DNA of 12,730 nt from Candidatus Latescibacterota bacterium (GTDB lineage Bacteria > Latescibacterota > UBA2968 > UBA8231), in assembly GCA_021295675.1 (NCBI GenBank), contig JAGWBY010000179.1:1-12730 (forward strand), written 5' to 3'. Under the pieces are notes generated by a model. That model ran no database searches. It worked only from the letters and a program-made list of their open reading frames with translations, and was not told the DNA's origin. The stretch's first letter is position 1. Every line of letters begins with the position of its first letter. Both the position numbers and the translations under genes were made by a program. Positions 1-7,558 of the stretch are shown here, one piece after another.

Positions 1-299
1 TCAAAACTCGCACTAGCGATGGTTTGTCCATCGGGACTGAACGCAACACTCCAGCCCCAAAGATTATGCCCCGTGAGTAAGGCGACCTCTTGATGGGTTG
101 CCGTATCGTAGAGCCAAATACCGATGCTACTCGCCACCGCGAGACGAGTGCCGTCGGGAGAATACGCGATATTACCAGATAGCCTCCCTTTGCCAAGGCG
201 CATTTTGGCACCTTCAGGTAAACTCCATTGCGCATAGTCTTGGGCAAAGGTGTTGAGTGAAAATAGAAATAACAGAATCAATGTGATGATTGTTTTCAT
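1..299 (-). CDS. Secreted WD40-repeat protein, N-terminal part (cut by window edge)
   Basis: The frame opens at ATG 299-297 and runs off the left edge after 99 codons. A GGAGGG ribosome-binding site (reverse strand, 311-306) lies 6 nt upstream, which fixes the start. Residues 1-19 (MKTIITLILLFLFSLNTFA) form a signal peptide with a plausible cleavage after F-A-Q. The mature part begins Q-W-S-L-P-E-G-A-K and then carries two copies of the WD40 blade core 'YSPDGTRLAVAS' / 'FSPDGQTIASAS', with an L-T-G-H between them as in WD repeats. These proteins are extracytoplasmic beta-propellers that act as binding scaffolds; no enzymatic residues are visible. From memory this N-terminus is a recurring family in Poribacteria genomes. 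Base composition is more AT-rich than the genes to the right. Confidence 0.88.
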   Translation of the reverse strand, partial: MKTIITLILLFLFSLNTFAQDYAQWSLPEGAKMRLGKGRLSGNIAYSPDGTRLAVASSIGIWLYDTATHQEVALLTGHNLWGWSVAFSPDGQTIASASF

Positions 300-626
300 T
301 TTTAGCCCTCCACGTTTACATCAGCGGTTAGTGCCATTATAGGGGCGACTGGCCAGTTGTCTTATTTTTATTGAATTTATCAATTTTTAAGGCCATATAA
401 TTCAATAAAATTAATAATATAATTAAAAAAATTAATATACCAGTATCATTCAACGGCGTTCTACCATCAAGTACTAACAGACCCACAGGATCTGTCGATT
501 TCTCGATGCCTGCCCCGTGTCGAGGCACGGGGTGACGTTCTCTCGCAGGCATGACAAAAGCCGCGTAACGTCAGTAACCACTATCAGAACGGAGCGTCCG
601 TGTCAATAGGAGCGCTGTGATTAGCC
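300..626. other. Gene-poor spacer between the WD40 gene and the MFS operon
   Basis: About 330 bp lie between the upstream side of the WD40 gene and the stop of the minus-strand operon. The left part (360-440) is very AT-rich with homopolymer A and T runs. The right part (500-610) is GC-richer and holds inverted repeats (separate entry). A 71-codon minus-strand frame (552-337) crosses it, but its first 20 codons come from the inverted repeat and its hydrophobic middle from the AT-rich tract, so I do not call it a gene. A small hairpin ACGGA-gcg-TCCGT (589-601) lies just past the operon stop but lacks a following U-run. Confidence 0.5.
506..552. repeat. Nested inverted repeat (possible REP-like element)
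   Basis: Outer arms ATGCCTGC (506-513) and GCAGGCAT (545-552) are exact reverse complements. Inside lies a second hairpin, CCCCGTG (513-519) and CACGGGG (526-532), with a 6-nt loop TCGAGG. Folded on either strand this gives a compact two-stem structure, resembling dispersed intergenic palindromes. It could also act as a bidirectional transcription end near the operon, although no U-run follows. Confidence 0.55.
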
Positions 627-1871
627 CTAGCCCTCGCCGGCAAGAGCGCGCGTTGGCCGCAGCCCGAAAAAAGCCGCCATAATTAGGCCGCTCGCAATCC
701 GCGAGGCGCAGGCCAAGCCAAAGACGGCTCCGTAGCCATAGTCGAGGATGAGTATGCCGCCGATGAGGCTGCCGAGGAAGTTCAAAAGCTGGAAGCCGCA
801 GACGCGGAGGCCCTGGATTCGCGCCCAGAAGCGCCGGGGCAGCACTTGGGTGGAAAAGTGCTGGTCGGACGGGTTGTCGATGACTTCGCCGATGCGCACG
901 AGCAGGAACATGGGCACGGCCAATGGCAGACTGATAAAGGCCCCCATGATCCCGAGGGCACTGCCGCCCATAATGCGGGATGGAAGGATGGTCAGCGTCG
1001 GTCCGAAGCGGCGCACCAGCGTCGGCGCGGCAAAGGTCGCTGGTAAGCCAGCGAGTTGGCTGAGGAAGAAGATCGCGCCGATTGCAGCCGGGCCGACGCC
1101 CAATTCGGCCTCGAAGAACACGTTGAAGAACGGGTACGTCAGCCCCATGGAGAAGCCGCGCGTACCACTCAATACGGTAATCGCGGCAAAGACGCGCCAC
1201 GGCGAGACGGTCGGCTCGTCCTCGTCCGGCGATTTTCGGGCTTCGGCGTACTCAGGGCGACGCCGGGTCGGCGCAGGTGCTCTTTCGCGGCGGGCCGGAC
1301 CGGATGCGTACAACAGCGGCACGACGGAGATGAGCGAACACGCCGCACCGAAGAACAGCGCGTAGCGGAAAGGCTCCGGAACCTCGGTGGAAAGGCCGAG
1401 GAAATAGCCCATGACTCCGGGCATGAAGCCGCCGATTAGGCTCAAAAGCATGCGGACGACTATTTGCAAAGCCGACCAGATGGCGAGGGCTTCGGCGCGC
1501 CGCGCCGGGTGGGCGTTGTCCGAGAGGAAGGGCACGTGGTTGACCCAGACGAAGGCCATGGCAACGCCGCCGACAAACGAGAACGCTAGCAGTGCGCCCG
1601 GCGACGTGGTCAAGCACAGGCCCAACTGGGAGATGGCCAGCAGCAGGCCCGAGGCGATGAGGAAGGGCCGGCGGCCGAGGCGGTCGCTCAGGATGCCGGT
1701 GGGTAGTGCTAATAGGCCAGTCGCCAGCGGTGCCATGCTGGCGACTTGGCCGATGAAATCCTCTTGGTAGCTCAGGCGCAGTAGATAGAGGTTGTACAGC
1801 AGGGAAAAGAGCGCCATGCCGGCGTTGATCGAGGTGCCAAAAGCGAAAAACAGCCGGACATTGCGGTTGAT
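627..1871 (-). CDS. MFS transporter, third gene of the operon; probable ATC start
   Basis: A major facilitator permease of the inner membrane with about 12 hydrophobic segments. Counting from the first ATG (1817-1815; 396 codons), the canonical loop 2-3 motif A is at residues 41-50 (GILSDRLGRR), and a charged cytoplasmic linker (about 172-206, rich in R, E and D) separates the two six-helix halves. The substrate cannot be read from sequence. The coding pattern does not begin at that ATG: the 18 codons upstream read I-N-R-N-V-R-L-F-F-A-F-G-T-S-I-N-A-G, a natural start of TM1, and the codon directly after the upstream TAA (1874-1872) is ATC (1871-1869), one base from ATG. No other usual start codon exists in between. 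Translation is probably coupled to the upstream peptidase gene. Otherwise the protein starts at 1817 with a clipped TM1. Confidence 0.86.
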   Translation of the reverse strand: MNRNVRLFFAFGTSINAGMALFSLLYNLYLLRLSYQEDFIGQVASMAPLATGLLALPTGILSDRLGRRPFLIASGLLLAISQLGLCLTTSPGALLAFSFVGGVAMAFVWVNHVPFLSDNAHPARRAEALAIWSALQIVVRMLLSLIGGFMPGVMGYFLGLSTEVPEPFRYALFFGAACSLISVVPLLYASGPARRERAPAPTRRRPEYAEARKSPDEDEPTVSPWRVFAAITVLSGTRGFSMGLTYPFFNVFFEAELGVGPAAIGAIFFLSQLAGLPATFAAPTLVRRFGPTLTILPSRIMGGSALGIMGAFISLPLAVPMFLLVRIGEVIDNPSDQHFSTQVLPRRFWARIQGLRVCGFQLLNFLGSLIGGILILDYGYGAVFGLACASRIASGLIMAAFFGLRPTRALAGEG

Positions 1872-2900
1872 TTAGGGCGTGGCCGATGGGCATCCGGCGT
1901 GGCGTCTTGCAAAGACCTCGACGGCCTTTTGCACGGCGATCTTCGCGGTGTGAACCCGTTCGGCAAAGGGCAGTTCCATGCCGGTCTCAATGGTGAAGGC
2001 CAAGCCGTAGGTTTTCGCGGCAAAGTCGGCGAGGTTGAAGCCCTCGCCGCGCTGCTGGGGGTTGAGCCAGAAGACGCTGCGCGGCCCTTTGGTGAAAAAG
2101 GACCCGGGCAAATAGTCGCTCGGGGCGAGGGCCACGCCGGAGGCTGCGACCGAGGCGATCATCTCGCTGGCCATGCGCTCTTCCCACTGCTGATCGCTGG
2201 GGATGCGCTGGTGCCGCGCCGAAAACCAGAAGAAGTCGCCCCCGTGCTCGTGGAGGTCCAGCGTCAAGCCGGGCTGGATGGCGGCCATTAGGTCGCGAGT
2301 GCAGCGCGACTCGACGGGTGCCCAAGGGGTGTCGTGGAAGCGGTTGAGATGGAGGACTTCGCCGGCGGGATCAATTACCAGCGTGTACGCGCGTTCGACG
2401 CCGGGATTGCTGGCGGCAAAGTAGAGCCGACGGCCCTTGAGTGCCTCGATCCAGTCCCCTACTGGATGGTTGTACAGGTTGCTCGTTGCGTAGCCATATT
2501 CGCCGATGAGGGCGACCACGGTGTCGCCTTCTTCATAGAGGATTTCGCCGCGCTTTTTGAGCAAGGGGGCGACGTCGTCGAGGCCGCCGAGATTTGGGGC
2601 CGCATCTAGGCTCAGGCCGAGCGCGTAGGCGAGGCCATTCATGCCGATGAGGTCGCGGCTGGGGATGGTGTAGAGCTGGTGCTCGGTCTCGATTTCGTCG
2701 ATGAGGGCGCAGGCCGTGCTGACGCCGGCTTGTTCGGTGGCGTGGCTGCCAGCACTGATGAAAATGGCCGGTGTTTTGTCGCCGCCGCTTTTGACTGCGA
2801 CAATGGGTTGTCCGTCGGGTGCGCGGCCGAGGATCTGTGGAGTGTGGCCGTTGTCTTGGATATAGGTGAGTAGGTCGGCGTAGCGGTCGAATGGCTGCAT
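1872..2900 (-). CDS. M14-type zinc metallopeptidase / deacylase-like protein
   Basis: Numbering from the possible GTG at 2915, the protein has the metal-binding pair H58-x-x-E61 in 'GSHATEQAG', a third ligand in 'LDLHEHG' (H222 or H224), and a candidate catalytic glutamate E310 in 'FTIETGM'. This HxxE ... H ... E layout is that of the M14 carboxypeptidase / succinylglutamate-desuccinylase superfamily, which hydrolyses a peptide or N-acyl amide bond next to a free carboxylate. No signal peptide is seen, so it should be cytoplasmic. I prefer the ATG at 2900-2898, 5 nt after the PhyH stop (TAA 2908-2906); the GTG at 2915 would overlap that stop. Neither has a strong Shine-Dalgarno, consistent with coupling. 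Its place between a dioxygenase and a transporter suggests processing of an imported small molecule. Length (342-347 aa) is normal for a single-domain member. Confidence 0.82.
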   Translation of the reverse strand: MQPFDRYADLLTYIQDNGHTPQILGRAPDGQPIVAVKSGGDKTPAIFISAGSHATEQAGVSTACALIDEIETEHQLYTIPSRDLIGMNGLAYALGLSLDAAPNLGGLDDVAPLLKKRGEILYEEGDTVVALIGEYGYATSNLYNHPVGDWIEALKGRRLYFAASNPGVERAYTLVIDPAGEVLHLNRFHDTPWAPVESRCTRDLMAAIQPGLTLDLHEHGGDFFWFSARHQRIPSDQQWEERMASEMIASVAASGVALAPSDYLPGSFFTKGPRSVFWLNPQQRGEGFNLADFAAKTYGLAFTIETGMELPFAERVHTAKIAVQKAVEVFARRHAGCPSATP

Positions 2901-2905
2901 GGCGT

Positions 2906-3913
2906 TTAGGCGCACAGAGGATGCGCCATTTGCTCACGGCGGAAGGGGACATCGATCTGGCCGTCTTGGTTGATAGCGGACATTCTGGCCCGCGCCTCCA
3001 GCCACAGTCGGTGCCACTCGGCCGGGTCGCGCAGTTCGCTGTCTGGGTCGCGGCGGCTACGGGCGACAAACCCAGGGAAGGCGATGCGCCCAGTGGGCTG
3101 GTCGGTGGGATTGTAGCGCAGGTCAAAGCTCCAGCGGACCTCGTCGCTGACGTTGGGATAGGACCCGTGGACGGTCTGCTTGTGGACGAAGATGACGTCG
3201 CCGCGCTCGACCGGCACGGGGATGGCCCGATCGGCGGCGAAGAGCTTTTCCGGGACTTGGGCTGCACCCGCGAATTGTGGCGCGTTGTCCATGTAGTTGG
3301 GACAGTGCGGCAAAAGCCCATTTTTGTGCGAGCCGGGTGCGACCATCAGCGGCCCCTTCTCGATGGGGGTGTCTTGGAGGGAGAACCATACCGTCAGCAT
3401 CTGGGTGTCGTCCGCTTCCTCGGTTACGACGCCGTGGTCTTGGTGCCACTGGGTCGCGCCGAGGATGGCGTTGCCGAACTGGTTTTTGGGCAGGTGACGC
3501 TCGGGCGGCTTGATGCGCACGTGCTGGACGGGATTGGAATAGATCTCCGGGCCAATCAGCGACTCGACGACGTCGAGCAGGTTCGGGTCGGTGAAGGCGC
3601 GGAAGACGGCCGGGCCAGCCCAGAAAGGGGTGTCGGGCTGGACGTTTTGGAAGGGCAGCGAGAAGTCGAAGTACTGGCTGTGGACGCGGCCGGTTTCAAC
3701 GCAAATTTGGATATAGCGGTCGCCAAACTCGAGCTCTTCGTAGCGCGAGGTGATTTCGCCTTGAGCGTAGAGATCGTCGGCTAAGCTGTCGAGGACCGTG
3801 GCGTATTCGTCGATGACTGGGTCGAGGGTGGTGACCGGGTCGAGGACGCCTTTGACGACGACGTAGCCTTCGCTGGCAAAGTGGTCGAGTTGGCTGGGGG
3901 TGAGTGCGGGCAT
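2906..3913 (-). CDS. Phytanoyl-CoA dioxygenase (PhyH) family Fe(II)/2-oxoglutarate oxygenase
   Basis: A 335-residue cytoplasmic oxygenase. PhyH-type enzymes hydroxylate a small-molecule substrate using Fe(II), O2 and 2-oxoglutarate. The iron-binding triad is visible: H157-x-D159 in 'QWHQDHG' and the distal H249 in 'KQTVHGSYPN', followed by R260 or R266 ('VRWSFDLRYNP') as candidate 2-oxoglutarate-binding arginine. The N-terminus 'LTPSQLDHFASEGYVVVKG' is the usual family opening. The frame stays open 71 codons further upstream, but the ATG at 3913-3911 is chosen because GGAGG (reverse strand, 3925-3921) precedes it by 7 nt and the family similarity begins there. It is first in the operon with the M14-like protein and the MFS transporter. 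The substrate is unknown; the family is strongly expanded in Poribacteria and Latescibacterota. Confidence 0.93.
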   Translation of the reverse strand: MPALTPSQLDHFASEGYVVVKGVLDPVTTLDPVIDEYATVLDSLADDLYAQGEITSRYEELEFGDRYIQICVETGRVHSQYFDFSLPFQNVQPDTPFWAGPAVFRAFTDPNLLDVVESLIGPEIYSNPVQHVRIKPPERHLPKNQFGNAILGATQWHQDHGVVTEEADDTQMLTVWFSLQDTPIEKGPLMVAPGSHKNGLLPHCPNYMDNAPQFAGAAQVPEKLFAADRAIPVPVERGDVIFVHKQTVHGSYPNVSDEVRWSFDLRYNPTDQPTGRIAFPGFVARSRRDPDSELRDPAEWHRLWLEARARMSAINQDGQIDVPFRREQMAHPLCA

Positions 3914-3965
3914 GGTTTTTCCTCCAATGGGTGCGCGGTTGGTGGGCGACGCGTGTATTGTTTCT

Positions 3966-3995
3966 ACAATAACAAGGGAAATGCGTAAGAGGCAA
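3966..3995 (-). promoter_or_regulatory. Candidate promoter of the PhyH operon overlapping an inverted repeat
   Basis: On the reverse strand, TTGCCT (3995-3990) and TATTGT (3971-3966) are spaced by 18 nt, each matching the sigma70 consensus at 4 of 6 positions. The -10 hexamer is one arm of an inverted repeat TATTGT / ACAATA with a 4-nt spacer (3956-3971), which could be an operator. The match is modest and the regulator is unknown. Confidence 0.35.
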
Positions 3996-4002
3996 GCGCG
4001 GA

Positions 4003-4031
4003 TTGGATGGAGAAGTGCGATTCGATATACT
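4003..4031 (+). promoter_or_regulatory. Candidate promoter of the discoidin surface-protein gene
   Basis: TTGGAT (4003-4008) and TATACT (4026-4031) are separated by 17 nt. The -10 matches TATAAT at 5 of 6 positions. It lies about 130 nt before the start codon and is divergent from the candidate PhyH promoter. Confidence 0.4.
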
Positions 4032-4087
4032 ATGACTCCGCGTCGCTTGCGGTGGGGATATAGCAATCCTACATCCATAAGATGATC

Positions 4088-4118
4088 CGCAGATGGACGC
4101 AGATGGGCGCAGAATGGG
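4088..4118. repeat. Short tandem repeat, three units of CGCAGATGGG type
   Basis: Three adjoining 10-11 bp units: CGCAGATGGA (4088-4097), CGCAGATGGG (4098-4107) and CGCAGAATGGG (4108-4118). This 'GCAGATGGACGCAGAT' phrase occurs between genes in many bacterial genomes, and its function is unknown. It lies in the 5' untranslated region of the surface-protein gene and makes the upstream ATG at 4093 an unlikely start. Confidence 0.6.
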
Positions 4119-4161
4119 ATTGACAAGACAAGCCGCGGCGACCGATGCCATAGGAGGTATC

Positions 4162-6436
4162 ATGGCTTGCAAAGTATTCCTCCACGCCGCCGCTGTGCTA
4201 TGGCTAGCCGGTGCGCTCGCCGCCGAACAACTCCGCTTTGACGCGGTCGACGAGTGGCGGACGTGGGGCCTACCGCTGGGGATTGTTGCGCTCGACGACG
4301 CTGGAGTTATTCGCCCGGTCGAAATCCGCAAAAATGTCGATCCTGTGCGCGATGCTGCGGTCTTTGGCGGCGGTATTCACGCGGCTGGCTCCAATGCGCT
4401 AACTGCGGTGCGAGCCATTGACGGGGATCGGCTGACCGGTTGGAGTCCCAACTTGGCTGACGACTTAGACGATTGGTGGATCGAGATCGACTTGGGACGA
4501 GCCGTGGCCGCGCGCCGGGTAGCGCTGACCTTTTTGGAGAGTGCGCCGCCGTGTGCGCTGTTCGACGTGTTGCTTTCCACTGGGGAGCCAGCCATCGACG
4601 TGGTTGGCAATCCCATTGAAGGCAGCCTCGTGTACCGCGTGCAGGAGCGCTTCAAGGAAAATCAGCGGCAGCGGGTTGCGTTGGAGCTGGACCCGGTGCG
4701 CGACCCGTTTGTGCAATTTATTCGCGTCGAAATGCTCGACTGTGGAGCCGGGGCTGCGCTGGCCGAAGTGGAGGTCGAAGCCATTGGCGACAACCTCTCC
4801 TTGGATCTGGCGGCCAAGGGCGGGGACTTGGAAATCATCGTCGATATCGACGGCTTTGGCGATGCCGCGTCGTTTGCCAACTCGCTGCCGCTGGCCGACG
4901 GTCGGTTTTCCCTGTGGACGGAGAACCGCCGCATCAACCGCTCGGTTGATGTGATCTCGCGCATGACCTTGGATTTGGGCGCGGTTTATTGGGTGGATTT
5001 GGTGCGCATCGTGGGGAATTTTTTGTCGCGGCCCGGGCAATTCCGCTTCAACTTCGACCGCTACGAGGTGCTGACCTCGGATGGATCGCTGGCACCGAAT
5101 GGCACGCGCATCTGGCACCGGCAATTCGCGGGTAAAGCTACGACAGCCAATCGCCAGCTCGGGATCGCCAACCACCACTTTGCGCCGATTGAAACGCGCT
5201 ACGTGCGGGTCGAATGGGTGTTTTGGGACGCGGCCTGTGCGGCCGCTTGCGTGGGCTGCGGCATTGTGCCGCCCTGCCAGTTTTGGGGCGGCACGCGCGA
5301 GTTGCAGGTTTTTGGCGAGGGCTATCCGCAGCGGGTGGTGCTGGCCTCGCCCCTGATTGACCTCGGCGGCGACAAGCAGATCCATACGGTCCGCTGGCAA
5401 GCCGACGCGCCTACTGGGACGCGGGTGGAGGTGCGCAGCCGCACGGGCAATGACCTGCAAATGGACATCACTTATCACGACAAAAACGGCCGGGTCGTCA
5501 CCGAGCGGAAGTACAACAAGCTCATCCCATCCTTTAAGGGCCGGATCGACACTGCGCTGTCGCCAGGGGCCAATTGGAGCCCGTGGAGCAAGCTGTACTT
5601 GCAGCCGGGCGAGCCGTTTGCGTCACCCTCGCGTCGCCTTGGTGTCCGAGCGGCCGGATGTGGGGGCGGCCTTAGATTGGCTGGAGATCGAGTTCGGCGA
5701 TCCGGTGGCGCAAGAAGTGGTGGGGGAGATTTTCCCAGTCGAAGTGCAGCCTGGGAAGCGCACTGAGTTTGCCTATTACATTCGTCCGCAGCAGGTGGCG
5801 GGCCGCGGCTTTGACCACTTGGAGGTGGAGAGTTCCGCGCCGATTGAGTTTGTCGAGGTGTTGGTGGAGGGCGAGGTAGTGGAGGCGACGGCCACGCCGA
5901 CGGAAGGGGGAGTGGCTATCGCCTTGGCCGCGCCGGTTAAGAGCCGTCAGCTAGTGGAACTGCGCTTTGCCGGAATCGTGTTTGTCGATGCCACGCGCTT
6001 TGACGCCTTTATCGCCCAAGGATCTGCCGACGCGCTGTTGCGGCAGCGGGTGGATGTGGGCGACGCGTACGCGGAAGTTGTCAGCAGCACAAATGCCGTG
6101 CGCTTGCCCGTGGGAGCGCGGTTGCTGGCCAACGTGGTGATGGGGCCGCTGGCGTTGACGCCCAATGGCGACGGGGTCAACGACGCGCTGCGGGTGGAAT
6201 TCGACTTGGTCAATGTCTTGGCTGCGCGGTGGATCGGCCTGCGGATTTTCGATCTTGCGGGGCGGCTGGTGTGGGTGCGGGAAGAGGAGGGCGAGGCTGG
6301 TGGTCGGGCTTGGGTTTGGGATGGCCGGGGGAGTTGGGGTGCGCAGGTAACGCCGGGGCTGTACGTGGCGGAGTTGCGCGTCGAAGGAGACGAGGAAAGC
6401 TACAGCAGGCGACGCGTGGTCGCGGTGGCGTACTAG
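4162..6436 (+). CDS. Secreted discoidin-domain / FlgD-Ig-like surface protein, split by a frameshift
   Basis: The start ATG 4162 is set by AGGAGG (4152-4157) 4 nt upstream and by a signal peptide (MACKVFLHAAAVLWLAGALA, then A-E-Q). Residues about 55-205 resemble an F5/8-type C (discoidin) domain, with 'AIDGDRLTGW' and 'WWIEIDLGRAVAARRV'; a second discoidin-like domain spans about 240-400 ('SRMTLDLGAVYWVDLVRI', 'TRYVRVEW'). A cysteine cluster C-x3-C-x2-C-x5-C lies near residues 359-372. The C-terminus (about 660-757) contains 'LTPNGDGVND' and 'GLRIFDLAGRLVW', as in FlgD/CHU_C Ig-like domains of exported proteins. The reading frame changes at CCC 5626-5628: dropping one C gives a continuous A-S-P-R-V-A-L-V-S-E-R and about 757 aa in total. 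Sequencing error, phase variation or recent mutation are all possible. Likely a cell-surface carbohydrate-binding protein; no catalytic domain is seen. Confidence 0.82.
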
Positions 6437-6482
6437 CGCTTGGGTGGGACAGACTGGGATTGAGGTGTTGGTCTGAGTATCT

Positions 6483-6692
6483 TTAACGGATTTCTTCGAT
6501 ATAGTCGTCGGTGCTTCCGCCCCTGTCTAGGATGGCGTACACGCGCTCCACTGGGTGCCTCGACGCGGTCCGTTTCTGAATGAGCAGGCCGTGTTCTGTT
6601 GGAGTGATCTCGACCTCGACGTCGGGATTCATTCCAAAGCGGTCTCTTAGTCGCTTGGGGATGGTGATTTGTCCTCGCTCAGATATTCGCAT
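6483..6692 (-). CDS. AbrB/MazE-family (SpoVT-AbrB fold) antitoxin-like protein, orphan
   Basis: A 69-residue protein with the swapped-hairpin AbrB DNA-binding fold. 'MRISERGQITIPKRLRDRFGM' (opening residues) is the diagnostic 'G.ITIPK.LR..' signature, followed by 'VEVEITPTEHGLLIQKR'. The acidic tail 'DRGGSTDDYIEEIR' resembles the toxin-binding tail of type II antitoxins. GAGGTC (reverse strand, 6700-6695) lies 2 nt before the ATG. No toxin gene follows: 46 bp after its stop lies the convergent end of the surface-protein gene. It is therefore an orphan antitoxin or a stand-alone regulator. The divergent gene at 6893 could be a target, but that is inference. Confidence 0.85.
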   Translation of the reverse strand: MRISERGQITIPKRLRDRFGMNPDVEVEITPTEHGLLIQKRTASRHPVERVYAILDRGGSTDDYIEEIR

Positions 6693-6723
6693 GTGACCTC
6701 GATATGAATTTTAGATTCGTAAA

Positions 6724-6752
6724 ATCGTACCAGTCTATCATGGGACACGCAA
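6724..6752 (-). promoter_or_regulatory. Candidate promoter of the AbrB-like gene
   Basis: On the reverse strand, TTGCGT (6752-6747) and TACGAT (6729-6724) are separated by 17 nt, about 32 nt before the start codon. The -10 matches the consensus at 4 of 6 positions and the -35 at about half. Confidence 0.35.
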
Positions 6753-6810
6753 GTCCTATTGTCGATATTGGCCCGAGTATGGGGCTGATTTTAGGACCGA
6801 TCCGTTCTTG

Positions 6811-6832
6811 GCGCTATATTGCGCTATATTAT
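6811..6832 (+). repeat. Direct repeat GCGCTATATT x2, possible -10 region for the kinase gene
   Basis: GCGCTATATT occurs twice back to back (6811-6830) and is followed by AT, so TATATT (6825-6830) and TATTAT (6827-6832) each match a -10 box at 5 of 6 positions. No convincing -35 is visible. Further down, GCGCC-gttca-GGCGC (6865-6879) can form a hairpin just before the ribosome-binding site GGGAG (6880-6884). Confidence 0.4.
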
Positions 6833-6892
6833 GGCATTACTATGCAAAACCACGACCTCGATTAGCGCCGTTCAGGCGCGGGAGAACGGAAT

Positions 6893-7555
6893 ATGAAACT
6901 GATTCTCGTAGGTTGCGAATACGCCGGTAAGACGACTTTGGCCAATGCCATAGTCGGTTGGACCGAGCGCACTTTTGGCTCGTCGCGCACGTTCCACGAC
7001 CACTTCAGCCTGCCGTGCAATGAGTTCCCCGTAGAGGAGCAGGAGCAACTGCTGGCTCTCAGCCCTCGGCTGAAGGAGATGTTCCAGCGCTACATGATGA
7101 ACTACCACTTTCATTCTGCTTTCTACAGCGACCCGGACCATAACTTGGTGGGGTTCCACATTGAAGAGGCTGTGTACGCGCCCCTGTACTACGGCTACGG
7201 GGGCCGAGGCGAATACGGCGACCGCGCCGCACTGGCTCGTTCCTTCGACGAGGAGGTCATGCAGCACGCGCCCGACACAGTACTCGTGCTGTTGCGCGCG
7301 CGGCCCGAAGTCATTGCCGAGCGCATGAGCGAGCAGCCGCACGAACGGCCGGTGGTGCAGGAAAAGGACATCGAGCACGTGTTGCAGCGCTTTGAGGAAG
7401 AATACCGCGATTCGCTCATCCGCAAGAAATTTGCCCTCGACACGTCCGACGCCACGGTGGAGCAGACCTTGGCGGAGTTCGCAGGGGAAATCAAAAATCA
7501 CCTGAGCGAAGTCGACCGCTTGCGCCTTTTGGCCCACCAGAACTGGCCGGGCTAA
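6893..7555 (+). CDS. P-loop kinase-like protein (thymidylate/nucleoside-kinase-like)
   Basis: A 220-residue cytoplasmic P-loop NTPase. The Walker A motif is G7-C-E-Y-A-G-K13-T14 close to the N-terminus ('MKLILVGCEYAGKTT'). The central 'TVLVLLRARPEVIAERM' (about 129-145) resembles the arginine-bearing lid region of nucleotide and nucleoside kinases, and the C-terminal helical part ends in 'AEFAGEIKNHLSEVDRLRLL'. Length and layout fit the thymidylate-kinase / deoxynucleoside-kinase superfamily, but the substrate is not evident. GGGAG (6880-6884) precedes the ATG by 8 nt. The stop is 3 nt before the next ATG, so it forms a two-gene operon with the propeller protein. It may phosphorylate a sugar or nucleoside released by that partner; this is inference only. 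Confidence 0.8.
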   Translation: MKLILVGCEYAGKTTLANAIVGWTERTFGSSRTFHDHFSLPCNEFPVEEQEQLLALSPRLKEMFQRYMMNYHFHSAFYSDPDHNLVGFHIEEAVYAPLYYGYGGRGEYGDRAALARSFDEEVMQHAPDTVLVLLRARPEVIAERMSEQPHERPVVQEKDIEHVLQRFEEEYRDSLIRKKFALDTSDATVEQTLAEFAGEIKNHLSEVDRLRLLAHQNWPG

Positions 7556-7558
7556 GCC

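Noticed and set aside
337..552. 71-codon minus-strand frame with a hydrophobic middle (possible small membrane protein)
   Set aside because: Its start and first ~20 residues come from the nested inverted repeat, the hydrophobic part is just translation of an AT-rich tract, and there is no convincing ribosome-binding site.
589..601. Rho-independent terminator for the MFS operon (ACGGA-gcg-TCCGT)
   Set aside because: The stem is only 5 bp and no U-run follows in the transcribed direction.
3911..4126. Upstream extension of the PhyH gene by 71 codons
   Set aside because: The extension crosses the promoter-like region and the tandem repeat, has no ribosome-binding site and no family match; the internal ATG has a strong GGAGG.
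4465..5478. 337-codon minus-strand frame opposite the discoidin gene
   Set aside because: Antisense shadow with no recognisable domain; the plus-strand frame has a signal peptide and discoidin motifs.
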